Of a stretch of DNA of 64,000 nucleotides, positions 39,323 through 48,818 are shown piece after piece. Under the pieces are notes generated by a model. That model ran no database searches. It saw nothing but the letters and a program-made list of their open reading frames with translations, and was not told where the DNA came from. Numbering within the stretch: the stretch's first letter is position 1; the number at the start of each line of letters is the position of its first letter. The stretch is taken from NCBI GenBank assembly GCA_001442925.1, contig LDXX01000006.1:186001-250000 (forward strand), in the 5' to 3' direction. The DNA comes from Candidatus Kryptonium thompsonii (GTDB lineage: Bacteria > Bacteroidota > Ignavibacteria > Kryptoniales > Kryptoniaceae). The translations under genes and the position numbers were made by a program.

Positions 39323-40279
39323 ATGCACCTAACGGAAATACAACGATGGCAGCATCACCACAACTTCAATCAGGAGAAAAAATCCACCGAACGGAGAACA
39401 TTTTTTGTTGTCCTTTTAACATTATCTACAATGCTGGTTGAAATTATAGCTGGTTGGATCTATAATTCTATGGCACTGTTCGCTGATGGATGGCATATGA
39501 GCACACATGCGACTGCGTTAAGCATTTCTTTAGTTGCATACGTTCTTGCGAGAAAATATGCGAATGATAAAAAATTTACCTTCGGCACTTGGAAACTCGA
39601 AATATTGGGAGCTTATACAAGCGCAATCCTTTTGGGAGTGGTCGGTTTATTCGTTTTAGGGGTATCAATCGAGCGAATTTTCAAGCCAATGGAAATAAGC
39701 TATGATTATGCATTGATGGTTGCAACTGTTGGTTTAATTGTGAATATAGTCAGCGCATTAATATTGCAATATGGTCATGGACACCACCGTCATAATGACC
39801 AAGAACATCACCATCATCATGAAAAAGACCTTAATCTACAATCAGCATAACTTCATGTCATTGCGGATGCCTTGACATCTGTATTTGCCATTATAGCACT
39901 ACTTGGAGCGAAATATTATCACTGGAACTGGCTTGACCCATTTGTTGGAATAATTGCTTCATTCTTAATATTTAGATGGACATTTATGCTTCTCAAGGAT
40001 ACTTCTGTTATTTTATTAGATAGGGGAATGGATCCTATGCTCTCTAAAAAAATAACAGAAATAATAGAATCTGATGGCGATAGTAAAATTAGTGATTTGC
40101 ATCTTTGGAGGGTTGCTCAGAACAAATATGCTTGTATTTTAAGTATTGTTGCAAAAAATCCCTATCCAACAAATGCTTATAAAAATAGATTGAAAGGGAT
40201 CAAGGAATTAGCTCATATAACTATAGAGATAGAGCACTGCGATGAGCAACAGGTCCCGACAACTCTTAACACATTGTAA
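39323..40279 (+). pseudogene. dmeF: DmeF-type Co/Ni cation diffusion facilitator interrupted by in-frame TAA
   Basis: The whole frame from the ATG at 39323 to the stop at 40279 reads as one CDF exporter: four early membrane helices, a metal-binding His-rich loop (HGHHRHNDQEHHHHHEK), then two more helices and a C-terminal cytoplasmic domain. At 39848-39850 a TAA replaces the Tyr codon expected in the family's AYLHV block (QSA-stop-LHVIADALTSV); the frame is the same on both sides. DmeF exports Co2+/Ni2+. Nonsense mutation, sequencing error or stop readthrough cannot be told apart. The ATG has a GAGG site 10 nt upstream. Confidence 0.85.
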
Positions 40280-40479
40280 ATGCTAACTTACTCTGTTTAG
40301 TTTTTAATATCCCAGCGTCAGGATTGAGGGATAGGGTGGGCATTGAGTTGGTCTGGAATTTAAACTTTAATTTGCTTTTTACGGATTTATTTTCTACACT
40401 GCGAGCGTGGATAAAGTTGGCGAAGTAACGCAGTTATCCATGAACTAAAAACAAAATTAAATAAAAGGAGGATTTGGTC

Positions 40480-40992
40480 ATGAAACGCGGATCACAAAAA
40501 CTTGGCTATATATTTTTGCTGCTGCTTGCCACTTTGGTTGGCGTTCTATGGGTTGGATACGCCCAGCAAGCCAAGGAGGGACCGAATGATGCAGATGCGC
40601 TTAAGGATGTCAAGACGCTGAAGATTGTCTATGACATCAGCGCCATCAGTGAGCCAAAGATGCTGGTTTTGTACCTTAAGGCAATCGTTGATGCGCGCGA
40701 TCGAGCGATAGCAGCAAAGGTGAAACCGGATCTGGTACTCACCTTTCGTGGCCCTGCACTCAAGCTCATTCAGAAGTCCGGTGCCGACGCTCCAGAGGAA
40801 CAGAAACAAATTGCAGAACTGGTGGCTGACCTGAAGAAGGGAGGTGCAAAGATAGAAGCTTGCTATTTTGCAGTCCAAGTGCTCAATCTTGACCCCAAGA
40901 GCTTTCTCCCTGAGGTGAAGGTTGTAGCCAACACATTCAACTCGCTTGGGGGCTACCAGGCGAAGGGCTACGGCATCATTCCCGTGCCGTGA
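40480..40992 (+). CDS. Exported/membrane-anchored DsrE-family protein
   Basis: A 170-residue protein with an N-terminal helix (LGYIFLLLLATLVGVLWVGYA) and a DsrE/DsrF-like domain (KIVYDISA, VKPDLVLTFRGPALKLI, GAKIEACYFAVQVL). DsrE proteins are linked to sulfur transfer. The start is the ATG at 40480, 8 nt after AAGGAGGA; an upstream TTG lies inside the same site. The gene is visibly richer in GC than its neighbours and is followed after 9 nt by an attC-like inverted repeat, so recent acquisition is likely. Confidence 0.8.
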   Translation: MKRGSQKLGYIFLLLLATLVGVLWVGYAQQAKEGPNDADALKDVKTLKIVYDISAISEPKMLVLYLKAIVDARDRAIAAKVKPDLVLTFRGPALKLIQKSGADAPEEQKQIAELVADLKKGGAKIEACYFAVQVLNLDPKSFLPEVKVVANTFNSLGGYQAKGYGIIPVP

Positions 40993-41001
40993 ATCCGGCT
41001 T

Positions 41002-41070
41002 GCCTAACAACCGCCTGCAATAAACGACGCTAAAGCTCCATCGCAAACCAAAGTGTTAACCCGGTTGTTA
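41002..41070 (+). repeat. attC-like (integron cassette) inverted repeat
   Basis: A 69-bp element starts with GCCTAAC (41002-41008), matching the attC R-box RYYYAAC. TAACAACCG (41005-41013) is a perfect reverse complement of CGGTTGTTA (41062-41070). An internal CGACGC at 41025-41030 suits an L-box. The right-end box is not the full GTTRRRY, so this may be a decayed or divergent site. It follows the DsrE stop codon by 9 nt, as in a gene cassette. Confidence 0.45.
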
Positions 41071-41111
41071 CAATCAAGCTGAGGTTGTTAAAGTTTTCAC
41101 CATCTGCCTTT

Positions 41112-41133
41112 GGCGGAGCTTACATGCTCCGCC
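41112..41133 (+). other. Strong hairpin downstream of the DsrE gene
   Basis: GGCGGAGC (41112-41119), loop TTACAT, GCTCCGCC (41126-41133). No T-run follows. It may end the DsrE transcript without a canonical tail. The rest of 41134-41337 holds no gene that I see. Confidence 0.5.
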
Positions 41134-41337
41134 TTCTGCTATTATAGCTTCACCTCAAAACCAACCCCAACCTCAAAATCACCAACTATTGCGAAATTTG
41201 AACCTCGACAAGCAAATTTTTTGTAGGGATCGATTAAAAAAGATCAAAACTCTTACACAGAACGATAAACCTAAAAATTATATCCCATATGCAATGGCAA
41301 TTTATGCATTTATCACTAAAGATAAGTTGAGAAAAAT

Positions 41338-41365
41338 TTGACATTAGTATTTTTCATAGTAAATT
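41338..41365 (+). promoter_or_regulatory. Promoter of the copper ATPase gene
   Basis: TTGACA (41338-41343), 16-nt spacer, TAAATT (41360-41365), 48 nt before the chosen ATG. No copper-operator palindrome of the CueR kind was evident. Confidence 0.55.
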
Positions 41366-41412
41366 ATTTCTGAACCATAATGTCCTTTCAAAACAACGAT
41401 TGGGAGGGAGAG

Positions 41413-43803
41413 ATGAAAGTCACAGACCTTGTCTGTAAGATGACAATAGAAGACAGTGGAGCCGTTGCCACATCAACATATAAAGGCGTTACCTATTACT
41501 TCTGCTCAACACATTGCAAGAATAAGTTTGATAGCAACCCAGATGTTTTTCTTGTGGGAAAGGCTCCAGAGCCTTTAAAAACGGGTGTAATTTACACCTG
41601 CCCTATGCACCCTGAGATAAAACAAGAAGAGCCAGGCTCCTGCCCGAAATGTGGAATGGCACTTGAACCTGTAACTCCTCTCGCTAGTAGTAAGACCAAA
41701 TGGACATGCCCAATGCATCCTGAAATTGTTGGGGATTCCCCTGGAAGTTGCCCCATCTGCGGAATGACACTTGAACCGAGGACAATTTCCATGGAAGAAG
41801 AGGAAAATCCTGAACTAATTGATATGACAAGACGATTTAAGGTTGGTGTGATTCTCACAATCCCGTTAATCTTTATTGCTATGAGCGATTATATTCCTTT
41901 GCTTCCACTAAGAACACTCCTTCCTCATGAACTCCTAAAATGGATAGAACTCTTCCTCGCAACACCTGTCGTTCTGTGGGCTGGATGGCCATTCTTTGTG
42001 CGATTCTGGCAATCTATTATAAACCGCAACCTTAACATGTTCACATTGATAGGACTCGGCGTAAGTGTAGCCTACATTTATAGTGTTGTCGCATCGCTTC
42101 TCCCCGATATATTCCCAGCCTCCTTTAGGAAGAATGGTGAAGTCGGCGTATATTTTGAAGCTGCAGCAGTTATCGTGACTCTCGTGCTTCTGGGCCAGGT
42201 TCTTGAACTGAAGGCAAGAAGTAAAACAGGCGCTGCAATCAAGATGCTCCTTGGACTTGCACCAAAGACAGCACGAAGGATAAGAGACAGTATAGAAGAG
42301 GATATCCCAATTGAGTATGTAAAGATAGGGGACTTGCTTCGTGTTCGCCCGGGAGAGAAAATACCTGTTGATGGAATTGTCGTTGAAGGGGCAAGCTCCG
42401 TTGATGAATCAATGGTTACTGGAGAACCTATCCCGGTTGAGAAACAAAAGGGGGATCGGGTGATTGGTGCAACTATAAATGGGACAGGTATGTTGATAAT
42501 AAGGGCTGAAAAGGTTGGAGCAGATACTCTGCTTTCACAAATTGTTCGTATGGTTGCAGAGGCGCAGAGAAGCAAAGCACCTATACAGAAATTAGCGGAT
42601 GTCGTGGCAGCCTACTTTGTCCAAATAGTCGTTGCTGTAGCAATTTTAACATTTATCGTTTGGGCATGGTTTGGACCTGAACCTAAAATAGCACATGCAA
42701 TCATCAATGCAGTAGCTGTATTAATCATTGCCTGCCCCTGTGCACTCGGACTTGCAACACCAATGTCTATAATGGTTGCAATGGGGAAGGGTGCTTTAGC
42801 AGGGGTGTTATTTAAAAATGCGGAGGTCATAGAGTTAATGAGAAAGATAGATACACTCGTTGTTGATAAGACGGGGACTCTTACTGTTGGCAAGCCGAGA
42901 CTTGTGAAGATAGTTTCATTTCATGGGTTTGATGAAGAAAGAATACTTTATTTTTCAGCGAGCCTTGAACGGGGAAGTGAACATCCCCTTGCGGAGGCAA
43001 TTGTAAAGGCTGCTGAGGAAAGAGGTGTAAAGCTCAATGATGTTAAGAATTTTAAATCCATCACAGGTAAAGGTGTGACAGGTAGAATTGATGGACATGA
43101 AGTTACACTTGGAAACAAAAAACTCCTTGATGATATGGGTATTGACCCTGCTGAAGTCTTAACAAAAGCTGATGAGATGCGCGCCGAGGGGCAAACGGTG
43201 ATGTTTGTTGCTGTTGATGGTAAGGTGATTGGACTTCTTGGCGTTGCAGACCCGATAAAAGAATCTACCCCAGAGGCAATTGATGCGCTCCATAAAGAAG
43301 GCATACGTATAGTTATGCTTACAGGGGACAACCGCATTACGGCAGAGGCGGTGGCAAGGAAACTCAATATCGATGAGGTGATTGCAGAGGTTTTGCCTGA
43401 CCAAAAATCTGAAGTTGTTAAAAAACTTCAAAGAGAAGGACGAATTGTTGCAATGGCTGGGGATGGCATTAATGATGCGCCAGCATTAGCCCAAGCTCAT
43501 GTAGGCATAGCAATGGGAACTGGCACAGATGTAGCCATGGAAAGCGCAGGCATAACACTTGTAAAGGGTGACCTCAGGGGAATTGTCAGGGCAAGGAGAC
43601 TCAGTAAGGCAACGATGCGAAATATAAAACAGAACCTCTTTTGGGCTTTTATCTATAATACCCTTGGAGTCCCAATTGCTGCAGGTGTTCTTTACCCGTT
43701 CTTTGGAATACTTCTAAGCCCTGTATTTGCAGCCGCTGCTATGAGCTTCAGCTCTGTATCAGTTGTGGCGAATTCCTTGAGGCTGAGAAAAGTGAAAATA
43801 TAA
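41413..43803 (+). CDS. copA: Copper-exporting P1B-type ATPase with YHS and two heavy-metal-binding modules
   Basis: A 796-residue pump. It starts with a YHS domain (C8, C31, C35), then two tandem YTCPMHPEI...CGM modules (about 61-85 and 98-121), then the P-type core: CPC in [12 protein letters not shown], the phosphorylation site [17 protein letters not shown] with the HP motif, and [11 protein letters not shown]. The start is the ATG at 41413, because GGGAGG lies 5 nt upstream and overlaps an earlier in-frame ATG extension. Copper or silver export is the likely role. Codon use differs from the core genes around it. Confidence 0.93.
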   Translation: MKVTDLVCKMTIEDSGAVATSTYKGVTYYFCSTHCKNKFDSNPDVFLVGKAPEPLKTGVIYTCPMHPEIKQEEPGSCPKCGMALEPVTPLASSKTKWTCPMHPEIVGDSPGSCPICGMTLEPRTISMEEEENPELIDMTRRFKVGVILTIPLIFIAMSDYIPLLPLRTLLPHELLKWIELFLATPVVLWAGWPFFVRFWQSIINRNLNMFTLIGLGVSVAYIYSVVASLLPDIFPASFRKNGEVGVYFEAAAVIVTLVLLGQVLELKARSKTGAAIKMLLGLAPKTARRIRDSIEEDIPIEYVKIGDLLRVRPGEKIPVDGIVVEGASSVDESMVTGEPIPVEKQKGDRVIGATINGTGMLIIRAEKVGADTLLSQIVRMVAEAQRSKAPIQKLADVVAAYFVQIVVAVAILTFIVWAWFGPEPKIAHAIINAVAVLIIACPCALGLATPMSIMVAMGKGALAGVLFKNAEVIELMRKIDTLVVDKTGTLTVGKPRLVKIVSFHGFDEERILYFSASLERGSEHPLAEAIVKAAEERGVKLNDVKNFKSITGKGVTGRIDGHEVTLGNKKLLDDMGIDPAEVLTKADEMRAEGQTVMFVAVDGKVIGLLGVADPIKESTPEAIDALHKEGIRIVMLTGDNRITAEAVARKLNIDEVIAEVLPDQKSEVVKKLQREGRIVAMAGDGINDAPALAQAHVGIAMGTGTDVAMESAGITLVKGDLRGIVRARRLSKATMRNIKQNLFWAFIYNTLGVPIAAGVLYPFFGILLSPVFAAAAMSFSSVSVVANSLRLRKVKI

Positions 43804-43882
43804 ACAGTCGAAAATAATCAACTGCAGTATGCTTTTGCAGGATGCACATTTTTCTTCCTGAAAAAGAAACTAGATAAATCAA

Positions 43883-44350
43883 TTATTTTCTTTTGAAGAT
43901 ATAATCAATTTCCATCTCAACTTCGCCGTTAGCTATGTCTACTTCATGGCCGGTGATTTCGTCAGCAGAGACCCATTTTAAAGTTAAGTCTTCAGCTGAT
44001 GGTTTTCCCTCATTTAAACCTTCCCAATGAAAGACGAGAGTATTATCATCTTTCCAATTACCTGCGTGGTCATGGACCGCTGCTGTCGTAGTAATGGAGT
44101 AAAGGTGAACCTTTTTCTCCCAGCGCTGATAACCCCAAAGATCCTGTTCTACATATTTGCCCAAACCTTCAACATCAAGGTCCATCTCAGTGCGAACCCC
44201 AAAGCCATCAACTATCTCTTGGGCTTTCAGTTTTCCCTTACCCCTAAGGATTGCGCCATCAACCAATTTAACAGTCATTTCAACATCCCATGTTCCAACA
44301 AGTTTATCGATAAGCATGGTTAACTCCTGTGGTTGTTTTTCTGGACCCAT
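43883..44350 (-). CDS. DUF1579-like protein
   Basis: A 155-residue protein predicted to be a lipocalin-like beta-barrel: LIDKLVGTWDVEMTVK at the start, a run of strands (KVHLYSITTTAAVHDHAGNW), ending EVEMEIDYIFKRK. It has no signal peptide. A GGGAGG ribosome site (44361-44366) precedes the start. Function unknown; it may bind a small molecule. It is convergent with the copper ATPase. Confidence 0.7.
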   Translation of the reverse strand: MGPEKQPQELTMLIDKLVGTWDVEMTVKLVDGAILRGKGKLKAQEIVDGFGVRTEMDLDVEGLGKYVEQDLWGYQRWEKKVHLYSITTTAAVHDHAGNWKDDNTLVFHWEGLNEGKPSAEDLTLKWVSADEITGHEVDIANGEVEMEIDYIFKRK

Positions 44351-44473
44351 ATTGTTATTACCTCCCTATCTTTATTTATTAAATATTTGGTGTTGCAATG
44401 TAACGAAAGTTTTTATTAGTAACAAATTGAGCAAGGTGATAAACATTATTATGAATAAAATTGCGGGAAAACC

Positions 44474-44640
44474 TTTGATCGCCCTGAAGAAACACGTCGT
44501 CCATTTGAAAAAGGTAAAATTGAAGTTATTACTATCAGCGGATTGACTTCCTATCGCAAAACCTTTGAGCCCAGCTGACAATGGTCAAAGCATGTTAATC
44601 CTATCGTTGGTAGAGAAAGTTGCGAGAAATTCCATGTTAA
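44474..44640 (+). pseudogene. Decayed cupin-domain gene
   Basis: The plus strand reads FDRPEETRRPFEKGKIEV, then ITISGL, then FEPS-stop-QWSKHVNPIVGRESC. This follows the conserved start of a cupin family (EETR.FEKG...TFEPGWRWSEHVKPI...SC), with TGA at 44576-44578 where the family has Trp. No start codon lies upstream and similarity fades after 44623. A relic is the simplest reading. The gap from 44351 to 44998 otherwise holds only an orphan promoter at 44835. Confidence 0.6.
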
Positions 44641-44834
44641 GATCTTTCTTAAGGGCCATCAACGCATACTTGTGATTTTCCTTGTAAACTACCATCTGCT
44701 AAAAGCTTGAAACCACCCTTTTAGCCGGTGCAAACATCAACCAGCAAGGGGGAACCCTTACCTTTTAACCCCCAAGAGATTAAAAATATAAAGTTAAAGA
44801 AGCAAGCTTTAAACCACCCCCAAATTCCCAACCC

Positions 44835-44863
44835 TTGACAAGCAAAATTTTTTCTGATATATT
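44835..44863 (+). promoter_or_regulatory. Orphan consensus promoter
   Basis: TTGACA (44835-44840), exactly 17 nt, TATATT (44858-44863). It reads rightward towards the end of the convergent propeller gene, with no plus-strand gene in front. It may drive an antisense RNA or be left over from a lost gene. Confidence 0.55.
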
Positions 44864-44998
44864 GTTTTATGTAGGACGAACCAAAATTCGCTCTAAAGAT
44901 GATAAAAGAGAAATTAGAACTTGCTCAAAACTCATCATCATTGAATGGAGTGTGAATGTACTACAAAGTTTGCCTTGCAAGCATTTCACGAAATGCCC

Positions 44999-47152
44999 CT
45001 ACTTTACCAACACCATCTTCTTAACACCCACATATTTACCAGCCTCTAACCTGTAAAAATATACCCCGCTTGACAAACCACTACCATTAAACCTAACACG
45101 ATACCTTCCAACCTCTAACCTATCATCAAGAATTGTCTTAACCTTCCTACCCAAAACATCATATACCTCAAGCTTAACATCTGTAACCTCAGGTATGTCA
45201 AACTCAATCACAGTCTCTAAATTGAAGGGATTCGGATAATTTTGATAAAGCGAAAATTCCCTCGGTATTATTTTCTCTTCTTTCTCGCCTTCCCCCTCAC
45301 CACCACGATATACTCCTAATCCTCCTTCATATGTTCCAATCCATCTGTTACCCGCAGAATCTATAGCTATCGCAAGAACATAATCACCCGGTAGACCTGA
45401 ATTTGAAGTATTATAGACAGTCCAGTTTACCCCATCAAACTTTGCTAATCCTCCCCACCATGTCCCAATCCATTTGTTACCCTGTTTGTCTATCGCTACC
45501 ACAGTAACATCGTCGCTTGGCAAACCTGAATTTGAAGTATTATAAACAGTCCAATTTACGCCATCGAACTTCACCAATCCTTTGTTTGTCCCAATCCATT
45601 TGTTCCCCCATCTATCTATTGCTATTGCTCGAATAACATTACTTGGCAAACCAGAATTTGAAGTATTATAAACTCTCCACCTTACTCCGTCAAACCTTGC
45701 TAATCCCCATGCTGTCCCGATCCACTTGTTTCCATAAGAATCTACAGCTATCGCCTCAACCCAATCATCTGGCAGGCCCGAATTTGATGTATTATAAACA
45801 GTCCAGTTTACACCATCAAACTTTGCTAATCCTCTTCCTTTTATTTCCAAACCTCCCCGAGTTCCAATCCATTTATTTCCTTGCTTATCTATTGCTATTG
45901 CTGAAACATAATTACTTGGCAGACCAGAATTTGATGTTTTATAAACTGTCCAATTTAGGCCATCAAACTTTACTAATCCTCCTCCATTTGTCCCAATCCA
46001 TTTGTTACCTTCTTCATCTATCGCTATCACAGTAACAACATCATCGGGCATACCCGAATTTGAAGTATTATAAACAATCCAATTCACGCCATCAAATTTC
46101 ACTAATCCTCCCCACAATGTTCCAATCCACTTGTTACCCTCTGAATCTATCGCTATCGCAGAAATAGTATTATATTGATTTGGCAGACCCGAATTTGAAG
46201 TGTTATAAATAGTCCAACTTACACCATCAAACTTTGCTAATCCTCCTCCCCAAGTCCCAATCCATTTGTTTCCCTGAGAATCTATCGCTATTGCATTAAC
46301 CCAATCATCTGGTAGACCTGAATTTGAAGTTTTATAAACAGTCCAATTCACTCCATCAAACCTTGCTAATCCCCATGCTGTCCCGATCCATTTGTTACCT
46401 TGTGAATCTATCGCTATCGCGTAAATGATGCTACTCGGCAGACCCGAATTCGAAATTTTATAAACAGTCCAATTTACACCATCAAACTTTGCTAATCCCC
46501 CATTTGTCCCAATCCATTTGTTTCCCTGTTCATCTATCGCGATCGCAGTAACCCAATTGTTTGGCAGACCCGAGTTTGAAGTATTATAAACTGTCCAATT
46601 TACGCCGTCAAACTTTGCTAAGCCTCCACTTGTTCCAAACCATTTGTTTCCCTCCCTATCTATTGCGATTGCATTAACACGATTATCCGGTAAACCTGAA
46701 TAAACAGTCCAATTTACGCCGTCAAACTTCGCTAATCCTCCCCACCATGTCCCAATCCATTTATTCCCCTGTGAATCTATTGCTATTGCACGAACATAAA
46801 GATATGGTAGACCTGAATTTGATGTGTTATAGACAGTCCAATTTGTTCCATCAAACTTTGCTAGTCCTCTATCTGTCCCAATCCATTTATTTCCTTGTGA
46901 ATCTATTGCTATCACCCGAACATAATTATTCGGCAGGCCTGAATTTCCCCTGTTATAATTAACCTTCTCACCTGTAAGCATGTTTAACTTGACTAAACCT
47001 CCTGTAGTGCCAATCCAAATATAATCGCCTTCAATTGCAAGCGAAAAGATGTAATTACCTGCAGTATAGTTAATCCATTCTGGATTTTGCGAAAATGAGA
47101 AATTGAAGGCTAAAAGAATGAAGAAAGGAAGTAATAAAATTTCCCTCCTCAT
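44999..47152 (-). CDS. Exported propeller protein with type IX-style C-terminal sorting domain
   Basis: A 717-residue secreted protein: signal peptide ([21 protein letters not shown]), then 13-14 repeats of about 42-48 residues with core [28 protein letters not shown], the two-component-regulator propeller pattern, probably two seven-bladed propellers, and a C-terminal domain [18 protein letters not shown]...[10 protein letters not shown]...KKMVLVK. The tail is a Por/T9SS secretion signal. Here the propellers stand alone without a kinase. The DNA repeats are recent and near identical, so the count may vary between strains. Likely surface-exposed. Confidence 0.88.
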   Translation of the reverse strand: MRREILLLPFFILLAFNFSFSQNPEWINYTAGNYIFSLAIEGDYIWIGTTGGLVKLNMLTGEKVNYNRGNSGLPNNYVRVIAIDSQGNKWIGTDRGLAKFDGTNWTVYNTSNSGLPYLYVRAIAIDSQGNKWIGTWWGGLAKFDGVNWTVYSGLPDNRVNAIAIDREGNKWFGTSGGLAKFDGVNWTVYNTSNSGLPNNWVTAIAIDEQGNKWIGTNGGLAKFDGVNWTVYKISNSGLPSSIIYAIAIDSQGNKWIGTAWGLARFDGVNWTVYKTSNSGLPDDWVNAIAIDSQGNKWIGTWGGGLAKFDGVSWTIYNTSNSGLPNQYNTISAIAIDSEGNKWIGTLWGGLVKFDGVNWIVYNTSNSGMPDDVVTVIAIDEEGNKWIGTNGGGLVKFDGLNWTVYKTSNSGLPSNYVSAIAIDKQGNKWIGTRGGLEIKGRGLAKFDGVNWTVYNTSNSGLPDDWVEAIAVDSYGNKWIGTAWGLARFDGVRWRVYNTSNSGLPSNVIRAIAIDRWGNKWIGTNKGLVKFDGVNWTVYNTSNSGLPSDDVTVVAIDKQGNKWIGTWWGGLAKFDGVNWTVYNTSNSGLPGDYVLAIAIDSAGNRWIGTYEGGLGVYRGGEGEGEKEEKIIPREFSLYQNYPNPFNLETVIEFDIPEVTDVKLEVYDVLGRKVKTILDDRLEVGRYRVRFNGSGLSSGVYFYRLEAGKYVGVKKMVLVK

Positions 47153-47294
47153 AGCCGTTCTTCTTCTTAATTTAATTCCTTCTAAAATTTAAAAACTAAT
47201 CCCACTTTTATCAAGTAGGCTTTAAAAAATTGAGTGAAGATCTCGGCAAAGATATTACTGCATTAGTTTGTGCAAAATTTAATAATCAAGAATG

Positions 47295-48818
47295 TCAATG
47301 GGGGTTAGCAAGTTTTTGAGCAATTGAATGTACTCTCAATTTTATAGCTTCATCCTCTGGGTTACGCTCAAGTATGAGTTTGTAGCAACTAAGAGCATCA
47401 TAGAAATTGCCTTCACCAATGTACGAAAGCACCAAAACTTTAAGGGCGCTCTCAAAAAATGGGGAATTCCGTCGGTTTAAAAAATCAACCAAAACTTTGA
47501 TAGACTCATCAAACCTTTTCAACCCAGCGAGACATGTTCCAAGGTTGTAGCGTATCTCGTCATCATCTTTAAATTTAAGCGCGTTTCTTAAGCTTTCAAC
47601 GGCATTTTCAAGTTCACCTTCAACTTGATAAATCCCTGAAAGAATCTTAAAAACATGAAATGATGGCTTTAATTTTGAAATATATTTTATAACTTGCGTC
47701 ACATTTTTATTCCCCTCTTTATATTCTTCAACAAGGAAATTTAAAAATGCTTCATAAAGTTTCTCATTTGGCAGAATTTCAGCAAGGTTTTCGTTTAATT
47801 TGTGATAATTCCCAAGTTTAAAGTAGCATATAGCTAATTTGAAGTGAATATCTCCAGGCTCGATGAAGGCTTCAATAGTAAGGTCGGAAGGTTTCCCCTT
47901 TAAAATGCTGTGAAGATTTTTCAGTGCTTTTTCAAAAAAATTTTTAGCAAGGATGAAATTTGAATCTTTCAAGTGCACGAGCCCGCCATGATAATATGAG
48001 CTTACTTGAACTGGTGCAAGTTTTATTGATTCAGTGAACCAATTGAGCGCTTGGGATGAATTACCCCTTTTGAATTCATAATTTCCAAAGATGTTGTATA
48101 TAAATGCGCGCAGTGAATCATTAATGTTTGATTTCTCGCGCGGAATTGAAATTGCTTTTTTAAGATATTTAATACCTTCCTCTTGTTCTCCAATTAAAGT
48201 TTTCGTTATGCCAATATGGTAACAGGTATGTGCATCATCTGGGTTTTCTTCGAGTTCCTCAAGTAAAATCCGTAAATTTCTTTCATATTTTTTTCGCATT
48301 GTTTCATCGTCCTGACTGTATCCAAGGTGCGTGATTGTAATGTCTGTTTTAGCAAGTTTTCCGCCAAGTTTTAAAATTGAGGAGGAAATCTGTTCGTGAA
48401 TTTTTCGCTCAAACTTTACACCGTCTATTTTTCTAAATAACCTTGGATATTCAGTGACATAGAGTTCACCGTTTTTATCTGTGCTGATTATTCTAACATA
48501 GAGACCATCAAAATTTAAGTTGAGATATTTTTTAATTTTCATCTCCTGTCCCGGATTTAACCTTTCATCGGCATCAAGGATCAGAATCCAATCACCCGTT
48601 GCATGCTTTATCGATTCATTTCTTGCCAGTGAAAAATCATTTTTCCATTCAAAGTGGTAAACTTTTGCGTTGTAAGAATTGGCAATTTCAATTGTCTTAT
48701 CTGTCGATCCAGTATCAACAATTATTATTTCGTCAACAATATTTTTCACGCTTTCAAGACATCCCGCGAGGAATTTTTCTTCATTTTTAACGATCATGCA
48801 AAGTGAGAGTTTGGGCAT
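47295..48818 (-). CDS. Family 2 glycosyltransferase with C-terminal TPR repeats
   Basis: Residues about 1-230 form a GT2 domain beginning PKLSLCMIVKNEEKFL, with IIIVDTGSTDKT and the metal-binding DxD-like ILDADE. The rest is a series of TPR-like helical repeats (about 240-507). The protein resembles SunS-like/TPR glycosyltransferases. I chose the ATG at 48816-48818 to fit the family; another ATG at 48831 adds five residues. It overlaps the 1443-residue gene by 32 nt, so the two are translated together. Confidence 0.88.
   Translation of the reverse strand: MPKLSLCMIVKNEEKFLAGCLESVKNIVDEIIIVDTGSTDKTIEIANSYNAKVYHFEWKNDFSLARNESIKHATGDWILILDADERLNPGQEMKIKKYLNLNFDGLYVRIISTDKNGELYVTEYPRLFRKIDGVKFERKIHEQISSSILKLGGKLAKTDITITHLGYSQDDETMRKKYERNLRILLEELEENPDDAHTCYHIGITKTLIGEQEEGIKYLKKAISIPREKSNINDSLRAFIYNIFGNYEFKRGNSSQALNWFTESIKLAPVQVSSYYHGGLVHLKDSNFILAKNFFEKALKNLHSILKGKPSDLTIEAFIEPGDIHFKLAICYFKLGNYHKLNENLAEILPNEKLYEAFLNFLVEEYKEGNKNVTQVIKYISKLKPSFHVFKILSGIYQVEGELENAVESLRNALKFKDDDEIRYNLGTCLAGLKRFDESIKVLVDFLNRRNSPFFESALKVLVLSYIGEGNFYDALSCYKLILERNPEDEAIKLRVHSIAQKLANPH

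Noticed and set aside
44157-44546. A 129-codon plus-strand frame
   Set aside because: It lies mostly antisense to the DUF1579 gene and runs out of frame through the cupin relic.
44576-44578. TGA as a tryptophan codon
   Set aside because: TGA ends intact genes in the window, so the cupin case is better explained by decay.
44999-47152. Regular 130-bp repeats as a CRISPR array or mobile element
   Set aside because: They are in frame and code for propeller blades.
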